From: Clostridia bacterium
GTDB lineage: Bacteria > Bacillota_A > Clostridia > Oscillospirales > CAG-272
Reading direction: 5' to 3'
Assembly: GCA_017408625.1 (NCBI GenBank)
Contig: JAFQUG010000040.1
Span: 1-12,641, forward strand
Length of the DNA stretch: 12,641 bases
Shown here piece after piece: positions 1 to 7,028 of this stretch. Numbering within the stretch: the stretch's first letter is position 1; every line of letters starts with the position of its first letter. The notes beneath the pieces are model-generated. The model had not been told where the DNA came from. It saw only the letters and a list, made by a program, of their open reading frames with translations, and did not search any database. Both the position numbers and the translations under genes were made by a program.

Positions 1-93
1 CGCTCGAAGATCGGAGAGCGGCTCGCGCAGCGAGACATTCTCCAGGCGCAGAGCGTGCGAATATTCGCGCTTTGCGCGAAATTCCCGTGTTTC
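1..93. repeat. Hairpin-rich intergenic repeat, copy 1 (cut by window edge)
   Basis: This copy starts at or before the first base of the window. Positions 1-51 match 231-281 at 46 of 51 bases, and both copies end in the same 13-base tail (attcccgtgtttc). It contains a short hairpin with stem 22-26/30-34 and loop gca, and a second with stem TTCGCGC 64-70, loop ttt, GCGCGAA 74-80. The second stem differs in sequence from that of copy 2 but remains paired. No coding frame here looks real. It is probably a dispersed noncoding repeat of the host genome; whether it is mobile or works as RNA is unknown. Confidence 0.7.
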
Positions 94-121
94 GATTTGG
101 CTGTGCACTACTTCATCATAG

Positions 122-160
122 AAAGAACGGGCACCTCATCCGAGGTGTCTGTTCTTTTTC
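122..160 (+). terminator. Strong rho-independent terminator between the repeat copies
   Basis: A 16-bp stem pairs 122-137 with 142-157 around the loop atcc, with only two G-U wobbles. It runs into T-rich sequence (gttcttttt). The plus strand gives the better U tract, so it probably ends a transcript entering from the left of the window. The gene it serves is not visible. Confidence 0.75.
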
Positions 161-175
161 TGCTGCCCCATACGA

Positions 176-322
176 GGAATCTCACCCGGCAATGCAAGCC
201 GTATGGCTTGCATTGCGGGTTCGCATTCGCCGCTCGAAGATCGGAAAGCGACTCGCGCAGCGAGGCATTTTCCAGACGCAGGGCGAGGGTATTCTCGCCG
301 CAGGCGAGATTCCCGTGTTTCT
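176..322. repeat. Hairpin-rich intergenic repeat, copy 2, with short terminal inverted repeats
   Basis: The ends 176-186 (GGAATCTCACC) and 303-313 are inverted repeats matching at 10 of 11 bases, giving a unit of about 138 bp like a small MITE or palindromic intergenic repeat. Inside are a perfect 12-bp hairpin (189-200 with 205-216, loop gtat), the conserved small hairpin 252-256/260-264, and a terminal hairpin 293-299/303-309 with loop gca. Positions 231-281 match copy 1 at about 90 percent. No transposase is nearby and no clear target duplication is seen. The 1-405 gap holds only this element, copy 1 and two terminators. Confidence 0.65.
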
Positions 323-352
323 TGGAAATATGTTTTTTTATTTACATGAGTT

Positions 353-384
353 AAAAGCACCGATGCAATCGCATCGGTGCTTTT
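353..384 (-). terminator. Bidirectional terminator after the dehydrogenase operon
   Basis: A perfect 14-bp stem (353-366 with 371-384) surrounds the loop aatc. It begins 22 bases past the stop codon of the minus-strand dehydrogenase gene. The stem has A-rich and T-rich ends on both strands, so it can act in both directions. The minus-strand U run is only four bases long. Confidence 0.8.
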
Positions 385-405
385 GTATTTTTATTTATCA
401 AATTT

Positions 406-1389
406 TCACGCCATGGTTGCAAGCATTTGCTTTGTGACCTCGTATCTCGTGGGCTTGCCGCTTGCATAAAGCGCGAACTCATCCGCCATATAAGCCGACA
501 TGCGCCACACCTCGTTGCCAAGGCTGCCCGCAATGTGCGGGGTCAGAATGCAATTCGGCAGGGAATAGAGGGGAGAGCCCTGCACGGGCGGCTCGGGGTC
601 AGTTACGTCCAGGATGGCGGTCAGATCGGGACGCGCCCGGAGTACGCGGATCAGATCGGGCTCCACCACCTGCGCACCGCGACCGGTATTGAGAAAAGCG
701 GCGTAGGGGCGCATGCGCGAGAATTGCGCGTAGGTCAGCATGCCGCGCGTCTCTTGATTGTTGGGCAGGTGATTGGATACCACCGCGCATTGCTCGAAAA
801 GCCGGTCCAAGGCGCAGGGTGTCACGCCAAGCGCGGCCACCTTTTCGGGGGAGAGGTATGGGTCGTACACGTAAACGTCCAGTGCGTAGGATTTGAGCAT
901 CTCTGCCACCAGCGAGCCGATCATGCCGCAGCCGATCAAGCCCACGCTTTGCGCGTAATTGCCAAGATAGGCTGCGCTGCGCGGAGCGGGTTGGTGGATC
1001 TTCATGTCTCTTGCCTGCGCAAAAAAGCCTTTGTTTGCAAGCAAGATCTGCGCTACCGTATATTCGGCAACCGGTACGGCATTGGCCGCCCATGCGCTGA
1101 AGATGCGCACGCCGCGTGCAAGGAACGGGCGCGCAAAGGCCTGAACGCTGCCTGCGGCATAGAAAATGCATTGTAGGCGGGGCAGATATTGCGCGATCTG
1201 TGCCTCGGTCAAGGCCGGCATGCCCCAGGTTGAGAAAATGATCTCGGTGTCCTCGGGGATTGCGTTAAGATCTGCGAGTGTATAAATACGCTCGTCAAGT
1301 GAGCAGAGTGTGTGCAGGCGCGATATGGCTGCCGCGTCGTAGACGCGGCGCACGTTTTCGGGGGAGTTGCATAAGAATATCGTGTTCAT
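406..1389 (-). CDS. D-isomer-specific 2-hydroxyacid dehydrogenase, NAD-binding
   Basis: A 327-residue protein of normal length for the D-2-hydroxyacid dehydrogenase family, cytosolic oxidoreductases that interconvert 2-hydroxyacids and 2-ketoacids. The Rossmann motif GCGMIG lies at residues 153-158, and an acidic residue (Asp176, in YDPY) follows at the end of the next strand, favouring NAD over NADP. The family's catalytic set is complete: Arg237 (NTGRG), Glu266 (DPEPP) and His285 (TPHIAGS). The start is fixed by AGGAG seven bases upstream. The ATG overlaps the TGA of the isomerase gene by four bases, so the two are probably translationally coupled. The exact substrate cannot be read from sequence; the partner gene suggests a sugar-derived or glycerate-like hydroxyacid. 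Confidence 0.93.
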   Translation of the reverse strand: MNTIFLCNSPENVRRVYDAAAISRLHTLCSLDERIYTLADLNAIPEDTEIIFSTWGMPALTEAQIAQYLPRLQCIFYAAGSVQAFARPFLARGVRIFSAWAANAVPVAEYTVAQILLANKGFFAQARDMKIHQPAPRSAAYLGNYAQSVGLIGCGMIGSLVAEMLKSYALDVYVYDPYLSPEKVAALGVTPCALDRLFEQCAVVSNHLPNNQETRGMLTYAQFSRMRPYAAFLNTGRGAQVVEPDLIRVLRARPDLTAILDVTDPEPPVQGSPLYSLPNCILTPHIAGSLGNEVWRMSAYMADEFALYASGKPTRYEVTKQMLATMA

Positions 1390-2147
1390 TGGATTTCTCC
1401 TGTGATGGCGCGCAGGGAACAGGCCTCTGCGCCGAGCGTTTCAAGCTTGTCGTCAGGCATGAATTCAAGCAGCAGTGTGTGCGGTTTGTCCAAAAGTGCC
1501 AGGTAACCTTGCCATTCGGCCTTGCCTTCGGAAAGGGCATAGCGCGCCGTGCCTTTCCATTGAAATACGTGCAGGTGGGTCACGTAAGGGGCAAGAGTGC
1601 GCAGATAGTGGAGGTTTTGCGCAACTGTGCGCCATTGGAACGGCTGCCAGTAGGTGCGAAAATGCGGCGACGCGACCTCTCTCATCAGCCAAAGCGCGTC
1701 CTCGGGGCGTTCGGTAAAGGTGCCCATGTGGCACTCGGTGCAAAGCGTGACACCGTGCGCCTTGGCCATCTTGGCCGCTGCGCGGCAATCGGCAAGAAGC
1801 GACGCGACCTCGCCCTCGCTCATGTCCGCGCCCGATTTTGTACCGCACCATACGCGCAAGGTGTCCGTACCCAAGATCTTGGCAGCAAGAATGTAAGGCT
1901 CTAACTCGGAGATGGGCGTCTGCCCCAGGCGGAAATACGTGCCGTACGAGCAGCAACTCACACCGAATTCTTTCATGAGCGCTACCAGCTCGCCAAGCCT
2001 TGCCCGATCGTGACAAGGCGCGTGCACGTCGCTGCCCCATTCAATATAAGAGAGCCCCGCATCCTTCATCGCGCACAGAATTTCGCGCGGCGAATGCTTG
2101 CGAAACGAAACCGAAACCAATCCCGCGCGGTGCTTTTGTACGTCCAT
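1386..2147 (-). CDS. Sugar phosphate isomerase/epimerase, xylose-isomerase-like TIM barrel
   Basis: A 253-residue protein of the AP-endonuclease-2/xylose-isomerase-like TIM-barrel superfamily. These are metal-dependent isomerases or epimerases acting on sugars, sugar phosphates or related polyols. Visible motifs are YIEWGSD near 34-40, the metal-site pattern TECHMG at 137-142 (Glu138, His140), YWQPFQ at 166-171, THLHVF at 190-195 (His191, His193), and the C-terminal LLEFMPDD with Glu228. Two ATGs lie in tandem at 2150 and 2147. The second sits seven bases from a perfect AGGAGG and the first only four, so I chose 2147. It is first in a two-gene operon with the hydroxyacid dehydrogenase, from a consensus promoter. 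The pairing suggests catabolism of a carbohydrate, but the reaction is not identifiable. Confidence 0.88.
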   Translation of the reverse strand: MDVQKHRAGLVSVSFRKHSPREILCAMKDAGLSYIEWGSDVHAPCHDRARLGELVALMKEFGVSCCSYGTYFRLGQTPISELEPYILAAKILGTDTLRVWCGTKSGADMSEGEVASLLADCRAAAKMAKAHGVTLCTECHMGTFTERPEDALWLMREVASPHFRTYWQPFQWRTVAQNLHYLRTLAPYVTHLHVFQWKGTARYALSEGKAEWQGYLALLDKPHTLLLEFMPDDKLETLGAEACSLRAITGEIQ

Positions 2148-2154
2148 CATGCCA

Positions 2155-2160
2155 CCTCCT
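2155..2160 (-). promoter_or_regulatory. Shine-Dalgarno site deciding the isomerase start
   Basis: Perfect AGGAGG on the minus strand, four bases before the ATG at 2150 and seven before the ATG at 2147. The normal spacing favours 2147. Confidence 0.7.
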
Positions 2161-2177
2161 TGCCATTCGTTAATTTT

Positions 2178-2206
2178 ATTATAGCCTGTTTGCCCACGGG
2201 TGTCAA
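2178..2206 (-). promoter_or_regulatory. Sigma-A promoter of the isomerase-dehydrogenase operon
   Basis: On the minus strand, TTGACA (2206-2201) and TATAAT (2183-2178) are both full consensus, separated by 17 bases. The -10 lies about 30 bases before the start codon, so the leader is short. Such a strong core suggests high basal expression or control by a repressor. Confidence 0.88.
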
Positions 2207-2272
2207 GGGATTTTGTTTTGTCGGGCGAGGTGGGGCGGGAGCAAGCCTTCGCGTCGCGGCCTCGCGCCTCTC

Positions 2273-2284
2273 AACCGATCGGTT
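2273..2284. promoter_or_regulatory. Perfect 12-bp palindrome, candidate operator
   Basis: AACCGATCGGTT is a perfect palindrome 22 bases upstream of the -35 of the ABC exporter promoter and about 67 bases upstream of the divergent promoter's -35. A partial echo (caacggttg) follows at about 2298-2306. Palindromes like this are typical binding sites of dimeric regulators, but no regulator gene is in the window and the assignment is only positional. Confidence 0.35.
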
Positions 2285-2306
2285 TGCCACCCATACCAAC
2301 GGTTGC

Positions 2307-2336
2307 TTGACAGAGCGGGGCAGAGTATGCTAAAAT
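2307..2336 (+). promoter_or_regulatory. Promoter of the ABC exporter pair
   Basis: TTGACA at 2307-2312, an 18-base spacer and TAAAAT at 2331-2336, preceded by TG at 2328-2329 (extended -10). Transcription would start near 2343, giving a leader of about 80 bases before the TTG start. Confidence 0.75.
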
Positions 2337-2405
2337 TTGTGTGGTACTGTGAATATTTTTTACATTTCACCTAACCTTTTTCGGATTTTACACACTATAT
2401 AGATG

Positions 2406-2412
2406 AAAGGAG
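2406..2412 (+). promoter_or_regulatory. Shine-Dalgarno site with competing starts
   Basis: AAAGGAG lies 11 bases before the in-frame TTG at 2424. An out-of-frame ATG at 2417 is only four bases away. Translation from that ATG would give a 75-residue product ending at 2644 with no recognisable features. Confidence 0.55.
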
Positions 2413-2423
2413 CGTGATGGCCT

Positions 2424-4271
2424 TTGGCGAAAGAGAAAAAACAAAAGAAAAAGGACAAAAAGTCCAAGCAGGACAAGCTACCCATGCGGCGCGTGGTGCA
2501 GAACAATCTGTATATGCTGAAGATCATACACAGCGTGGATCCTTGGCTGATCCCGTTGCGGCTTTTCATGGCAGTCTTGGTCAGCGCAACCTACTTTTTG
2601 GGTTCTACGTATCTTTTGCAGTACGCGCTCAATGCTGTGGGTGAAGGGAAAGGATTTTTCGATATTTTATGGATGGCGATACTGTTTGTGGCTCTTGAGC
2701 TGTCAGCGGATCTAGTCAACAATGCTTTCTGGCAGCTGTACTATGAGAAGCGCAGATATGCGGTTGGGCAGCAGGTTAACTTAAAGATTTTTGCTCATGC
2801 TGACAAGGTGGAGCTTGCTTGCTATGAAAATCCCGAATTTTTTGACAAATTCGTCAAGGCACTGGGCGAGGCGGACGATCGCGCCATGAACGTGCTTGAT
2901 AACGTGGCGGGTATTCTTTGGTGCGTAGTTGACCTTGTACTTTGTGTGAGCTTGGTGGCTTCGGTGCATCCCGTATTTTTGTTGTTTGCGCTGATTCCTC
3001 TTGTCACCATTCCGCTCCGTGCCAAATACCAAAAGGGCGTGCATGACAAAGATATGGAGATCCGCCGGATCGACCGCCGCAAGGGGTATCCGCATCGCGT
3101 CTTTTTTGTAGCGGATTACGCCAAAGAGCTGCGCCTGACCGCCATGCCAACCTATTTGCTCAAATACATGAAGGACGCCTCCGAGACCTGTCGCCGTATC
3201 CATGCGAAAAAGGGTGGGCTTTTGACCTTGCTTGAGTGCAGCTGCATTGTGTTTGGCAACGTGCTTCCCACCGTGTTGACTACGGTATATGCCGTTTGGC
3301 GTACAGTGGTGCAGGGGCTGATGGGATTTGGCGACTGCTTTGTGGTGCTCAATACCACCATGCGCATTTCGGGGGTGCTGCTTGATTCATTGGATGAATT
3401 TATGAATTTTCGCAATAATGCCCGTTATATTGACACCATGCGTGAATTTTTGGAGTATCAGCCGAAGATTACCGACGGTGATGCTCCCTTGCCCGAGGGT
3501 GGCGATATTACGCTGCATCACGTGACTTTTCAGTATGAAAGTGCGTCTGCACCGACCTTGCAGGACGTTTCCATGACCTTTGGCGCAGGGCAGCGCATTG
3601 CCATTGTGGGTGCAAACGGTGCGGGGAAGTCCACCTTGGTCAAGCTGCTGTTGCGACTTTATGATGCCGAGGGCGAGATTACATACGGTGGCGTACCGAT
3701 CAAATCGTTTGACGTGCGCGAGTGGCGTGATATGTTTGCGGCAGTCATGCAGGATTTTCATTTGTTTGCGGTCAGTGCCGCCGAGAACGTGACGCTCTCT
3801 CGTCGTGCAGAAGGAGATGAGGAGAGTATCACACGCGCCCTGCAAAGTGCGGGGATTTGGGATAAGCTGTGCGAGAATGGCGGCCTTGACGCTTGCATGA
3901 CAAGGGAATTCGATCCCGCGGGTGTGATGCTGTCGGGCGGTGAGGCGCAAAAGCTGGCCATCGCTCACGTGTACGCTAAGAAAAACCGCTTTGTCATATT
4001 GGACGAGCCTTCCTCGGCACTTGACCCTATTGCAGAGTACGAAATGTACCGCACCATGCTGGACGCCTGTGCTGACTGCGGTGTGATCTTTATCTCTCAC
4101 CGCCTGTCAAGCGCGGTGCTTGCAGATAAAATCTACCTGATCGATGGCGGTAGAGTTGCCGAGAGCGGCACGCACGAGCAGCTCATGGCACGTGACGGAA
4201 TCTATGCGGATATGTTCCGCAAGCAAGCGGAGAATTACCAAGAAACCCGAGGCGGGGAGGTGAGTGTATGA
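2424..4271 (+). CDS. ABC exporter half-transporter, first of a pair (NisT-like)
   Basis: A 615-residue membrane exporter subunit. A lysine-rich cytosolic tail (1-19) is followed by a membrane domain with helices at roughly 44-64, 78-98, 161-181, 183-199, 273-292 and 296-318, then an ATPase domain. Walker A GANGAGKST is at 396-404, Q-loop Gln443, signature LSGGE 503-507, Walker B FVILDE 523-528 and the switch His559, so ATP hydrolysis should be intact. The residue after the signature helix is His515 (LAIAH) where most family members have Arg. The ALDPIAEYE stretch resembles NisT/LanT exporters. The start is TTG at 2424, since an in-frame stop at 2415 rules out anything earlier; the next in-frame ATG, at 2484, would remove the lysine tail that the partner also has. 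The gene overlaps the next by four bases. The substrate is unknown. Confidence 0.92.
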   Translation: MAKEKKQKKKDKKSKQDKLPMRRVVQNNLYMLKIIHSVDPWLIPLRLFMAVLVSATYFLGSTYLLQYALNAVGEGKGFFDILWMAILFVALELSADLVNNAFWQLYYEKRRYAVGQQVNLKIFAHADKVELACYENPEFFDKFVKALGEADDRAMNVLDNVAGILWCVVDLVLCVSLVASVHPVFLLFALIPLVTIPLRAKYQKGVHDKDMEIRRIDRRKGYPHRVFFVADYAKELRLTAMPTYLLKYMKDASETCRRIHAKKGGLLTLLECSCIVFGNVLPTVLTTVYAVWRTVVQGLMGFGDCFVVLNTTMRISGVLLDSLDEFMNFRNNARYIDTMREFLEYQPKITDGDAPLPEGGDITLHHVTFQYESASAPTLQDVSMTFGAGQRIAIVGANGAGKSTLVKLLLRLYDAEGEITYGGVPIKSFDVREWRDMFAAVMQDFHLFAVSAAENVTLSRRAEGDEESITRALQSAGIWDKLCENGGLDACMTREFDPAGVMLSGGEAQKLAIAHVYAKKNRFVILDEPSSALDPIAEYEMYRTMLDACADCGVIFISHRLSSAVLADKIYLIDGGRVAESGTHEQLMARDGIYADMFRKQAENYQETRGGEVSV

Positions 4272-6109
4272 CCAAGGCGAAAAAGGCCAAAAAGCAAAAA
4301 AAGCCCCGTGAGAGAGGTGCTTTGAAGGCGGACTTGTGGATGCTGCGCCAAATCTGGCGTTATTCTCCTTGGTACGTCATCACCAACGTGCTTTACGGCA
4401 TTATGATGGGTGCTTTGCCCGCTGCGGGGCTGCTTTATACGGAGCATTTGTATAACGGTATCGAAGATGGTACGGTGTTTGGCAAGCTCCTCGCGCTTGT
4501 GCTTGTGTATATGAGCTCTTTGCTTGTGGTGCGTGCGCTGCATACCGTATATCAGTTGGTCATGTTGCCGCGTTTTCGAGAGGTTATCAACCGCAAGCTT
4601 TACAGTGAAATCTTTGCGCACGCGTCAAAAACAGACCTTGCCAATTACGACGATCCCGAATTTTTCAACGAGTTTATTTTCTCCTTGCAAGGTGCTTGGC
4701 CGCACGTCATCCAGCTGATCGAGGGCACGGGGGGCTTGATCTCCAATGCCGTCACCATGCTGGTAGGTACGGGTGTGATCGCGGGTGTCAGCCCGATCGT
4801 TGCATGCGTTCTGCTTGCCTCGGGTGTATTTCGCATTTTTATTTCCAAACGCACCAATGCGCTGAGCAAAAAGCAGGAGGAGGAGATCACTCCCGTGCGT
4901 CACCGTCGCGACTATATCAAGCGCGTGTATACCACTCCCGATTATGCCAAGGAGCTGCGCATCACGCGCATATCCGAGAACCTTCACGACGATTACCGCG
5001 ATACCACCGAAAAGCTGCAGGAAAGCTCGGTAAGGTATGGAAAAAAGTATATGTTCTACGATTTTTTGTTCCTGCTGATTTTGGATTTTGCGAATTATGC
5101 CGTCATGCTGATCCTGCTTTGGCAAATGCTGACAGTACCGGAAAGTGGCGTGACGCTGGGCGGCTTTGCCGTGGGTGTCAACGCCATCTGGAGCTTGAGC
5201 TGGCGTTTACAGGAAATGGGCAGAGGACTGATGGCATACCATCAGCACGGCATTTTTGTTAAAAAGATCATTCACTTTTTCAGCATCAAGCCCAAGATCG
5301 TGGGCGGCATGGTGATGACCGAGCCTTTGCAGACGCTGCGTGTTAAGGACTTAAGCTTTGTGTATCCGAGCAAAGAGGGTGAGGTGACCGCCTTGCAGAG
5401 CGTGGATATGGAGATCAGGCGTGGTGAAAAGATCGCCATCGTCGGCTACAATGGCGCCGGAAAGACCACGCTGACCAAGCTGCTTATGCGGCTGTACGAT
5501 CCCACCGAGGGCTGCATTACGTACAACGGGCGCGATTTGCGGGAGTATGATCTGGAGGATTTGCGTAGCAGAGTGGCTGCGGTGTTCCAGGATTATCGCA
5601 TTTTTGCGGCCACCATTGCAGAGAACGTGGTGGGCGGTGAGCTTGCAGAGGGAGAGAACGGGCAGGAGCAACGAAAGCGCGTGATCGATGCGCTGACCAA
5701 GAGTACCTTTGCCGGTAAGCTGGCTACGCTGGAAAAGGGCATTGACACCCAACTGACCCGCGAATTTGAGGATGACGGTATGATGCTTTCGGGCGGTGAA
5801 GCGCAAAAGGTTGCCATTGCCCGCGCGTTCTATCAGGATGCGGATCTGATCATTTTGGACGAGCCCTCGTCCGCGCTTGACCCAAATGCGGAATATGAGC
5901 TCAACCGCGCACTGTACGATTATGCCGAGGATAAGACGGTGGTCTTTATCTCGCACCGCCTATCCACCACGCGACATGCAGACAGAATTTACATGTTTGA
6001 CGGCGGCAAGCTGATCGAATCGGGCAGCCACGAGCAGCTGATGGCGCAAAACGGCAAATACGCCTATATGTTCAATCTGCAGGCGGAGAATTACCGCAGC
6101 GGGACTTAA
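4268..6109 (+). CDS. ABC exporter half-transporter, second of a pair (NisT-like)
   Basis: A 613-residue partner of the preceding gene, with the same layout: a lysine-rich N-terminus (3-12), a membrane domain with helices from about 36 to 310, then an ATPase. Walker A GYNGAGKTT is at 393-401, Q-loop Gln440, signature LSGGE 507-511, Walker B LIILDE 527-532 and His563. All catalytic residues are present, and the usual Arg follows the signature (IARAF). Both subunits share DPEFF (129-133 here) and DYAKELR (225-231), marking them as paralogues that probably form a heterodimer. The ATG overlaps the upstream stop (ATGA) and has GGAGG seven bases ahead, so translation is coupled and the two are made in equal amounts. 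No clear terminator is seen in the 123 bases before the next start. The substrate is unknown; no precursor peptide or peptidase domain is present. Confidence 0.92.
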   Translation: MTKAKKAKKQKKPRERGALKADLWMLRQIWRYSPWYVITNVLYGIMMGALPAAGLLYTEHLYNGIEDGTVFGKLLALVLVYMSSLLVVRALHTVYQLVMLPRFREVINRKLYSEIFAHASKTDLANYDDPEFFNEFIFSLQGAWPHVIQLIEGTGGLISNAVTMLVGTGVIAGVSPIVACVLLASGVFRIFISKRTNALSKKQEEEITPVRHRRDYIKRVYTTPDYAKELRITRISENLHDDYRDTTEKLQESSVRYGKKYMFYDFLFLLILDFANYAVMLILLWQMLTVPESGVTLGGFAVGVNAIWSLSWRLQEMGRGLMAYHQHGIFVKKIIHFFSIKPKIVGGMVMTEPLQTLRVKDLSFVYPSKEGEVTALQSVDMEIRRGEKIAIVGYNGAGKTTLTKLLMRLYDPTEGCITYNGRDLREYDLEDLRSRVAAVFQDYRIFAATIAENVVGGELAEGENGQEQRKRVIDALTKSTFAGKLATLEKGIDTQLTREFEDDGMMLSGGEAQKVAIARAFYQDADLIILDEPSSALDPNAEYELNRALYDYAEDKTVVFISHRLSTTRHADRIYMFDGGKLIESGSHEQLMAQNGKYAYMFNLQAENYRSGT

Positions 6110-6173
6110 TCTCGCAATCAAACAAAGGCCTCCCGACGGGCGTGTAAAATTAGCGGAAAAATCCGAGAACATG

Positions 6174-6202
6174 ATGACAGATTTGCGATCGTGTGCTATA
6201 AT
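6174..6202 (+). promoter_or_regulatory. Promoter of the metallophosphoesterase gene
   Basis: ATGACA at 6174-6179 (five of six consensus), a 17-base spacer and TATAAT at 6197-6202, with TG at 6194-6195 making an extended -10. The -10 is 30 bases before the ATG at 6233, so the gene can be expressed independently of the exporter pair. Confidence 0.82.
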
Positions 6203-6232
6203 AGGGTATCACCCAAGCAAAAAGGAGCGGAC

Positions 6233-6940
6233 ATGATTTATCTGACGTCGGATCTTCACGGCAAATTTGAGTCGTTGCAAAGGCTTTTACAAGCGGCGCG
6301 CTTTTCGGAGCATCCCGAAAATCAACTTTATATTCTTGGCGACGTGGTGGACAGGAGCAATCTTGGCGGTGTGGATATTCTGGCGTGGATCATGGATACC
6401 CCGAACGTGACGCTGCTGATGGGAAACCACGAAAAAATGATGCTGGATGCATGGTGGATCTTTGATGAGAATGCAAGAAAGAACCCCGATGCGGACATGG
6501 TCAAGGCGCTTGAACGATGGAAGCGCAACGGTGCGGATTTCACCATTTGCGCGCTCAAGGCCGAGGATGCGGCGATGCGGGATAGGATTTACGCATACGT
6601 GCAAAGGTGCCCCTTGTACGCGCAGCTGGAGCTTGCGGGCAGAAGATACGTGCTTGTGCACGGAGGACTTGGGCAGTTTGAAAAGGGAAAAGCGCTTTCA
6701 GAGTATTCATGGCATGATCTGCTGTGGGAGCGTCCCGATCTTTCCACTACCTACGAGCCCGATGCCTATACCGTCATCTTCGGACACACGCCCACCTATC
6801 ATCTTGACCCGAAATACAAAAATCGCATGGTCAGAACCGCGAGCTGGTGGAACATCGACACGGGCGCTGCCTCCAAGGAGGGCCACCCCATGCTGCTCTG
6901 CCTTGACACGGGCGAGGAATACTACGTTGACGAGGATTGA
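6233..6940 (+). CDS. PPP-family metallophosphoesterase (serine/threonine phosphatase-like)
   Basis: A 235-residue cytosolic hydrolase of the calcineurin-like PPP superfamily, which uses two metal ions to cleave phosphate esters. The full motif set is visible: SDLHG at 6-10 (Asp7, His9), GDVVDR 36-41, GNHE 64-67, VHGG 142-145 and GHTP 184-187, followed by IDTGA at 208-212. The chosen start begins directly with the first metal motif, as is usual for this family, and has AAAGGAG five bases upstream. An in-frame GTG at 6191 falls inside the promoter and is unlikely. Bacterial relatives include protein phosphatases (PrpA/PrpB type) and dinucleotide hydrolases (ApaH). The sequence does not separate these, though its length fits the short protein-phosphatase-like group better. 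Confidence 0.92.
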   Translation: MIYLTSDLHGKFESLQRLLQAARFSEHPENQLYILGDVVDRSNLGGVDILAWIMDTPNVTLLMGNHEKMMLDAWWIFDENARKNPDADMVKALERWKRNGADFTICALKAEDAAMRDRIYAYVQRCPLYAQLELAGRRYVLVHGGLGQFEKGKALSEYSWHDLLWERPDLSTTYEPDAYTVIFGHTPTYHLDPKYKNRMVRTASWWNIDTGAASKEGHPMLLCLDTGEEYYVDED

Positions 6941-7000
6941 ACATCGGATTTTTGTTGCAGATACAGCGGCAGGTGCATATATTCAATAAAATTCAAAAGG

Positions 7001-7027
7001 AAAAGCCGAGGCTTTGCCTCGGCTTTT
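7001..7027. terminator. Bidirectional terminator between convergent genes
   Basis: A perfect 12-bp stem (AAAAGCCGAGGC 7001-7012 with 7016-7027) has a TTT loop. The minus-strand copy starts one base after the stop codon of the ABC ATPase gene; the plus-strand copy lies 60 bases after the phosphoesterase stop. A and T runs flank both sides, so it should stop both transcripts. Confidence 0.9.
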
Positions 7028-7028
7028 C

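Noticed and set aside
1..322. CRISPR-like array
   Set aside because: There are only two copies, about 230 bases apart and long (about 90 bases), with no regular spacer pattern and no cas genes.
55..437. Short open frames across the left-end repeats
   Set aside because: They run through hairpins and two terminators, lack ribosome sites and give low-complexity products.
427..1176. 249-codon open frame opposite the dehydrogenase
   Set aside because: Composition is that of an antisense shadow (rich in Arg, His and Cys) with no recognisable domain.
2349..2370. GTGAA...TTCAC inverted repeat in the exporter leader
   Set aside because: Only five base pairs with a 12-base AT-rich loop; expected by chance.
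3387..4100. 237-codon minus-strand frame opposite the first exporter ATPase domain
   Set aside because: Antisense shadow of the conserved ATPase region; no start signal and no known fold.
6110..6173. Terminator after the exporter pair
   Set aside because: Only a tiny CCC-GAC-GGG stem with no proper U tract is present, so I did not annotate one.
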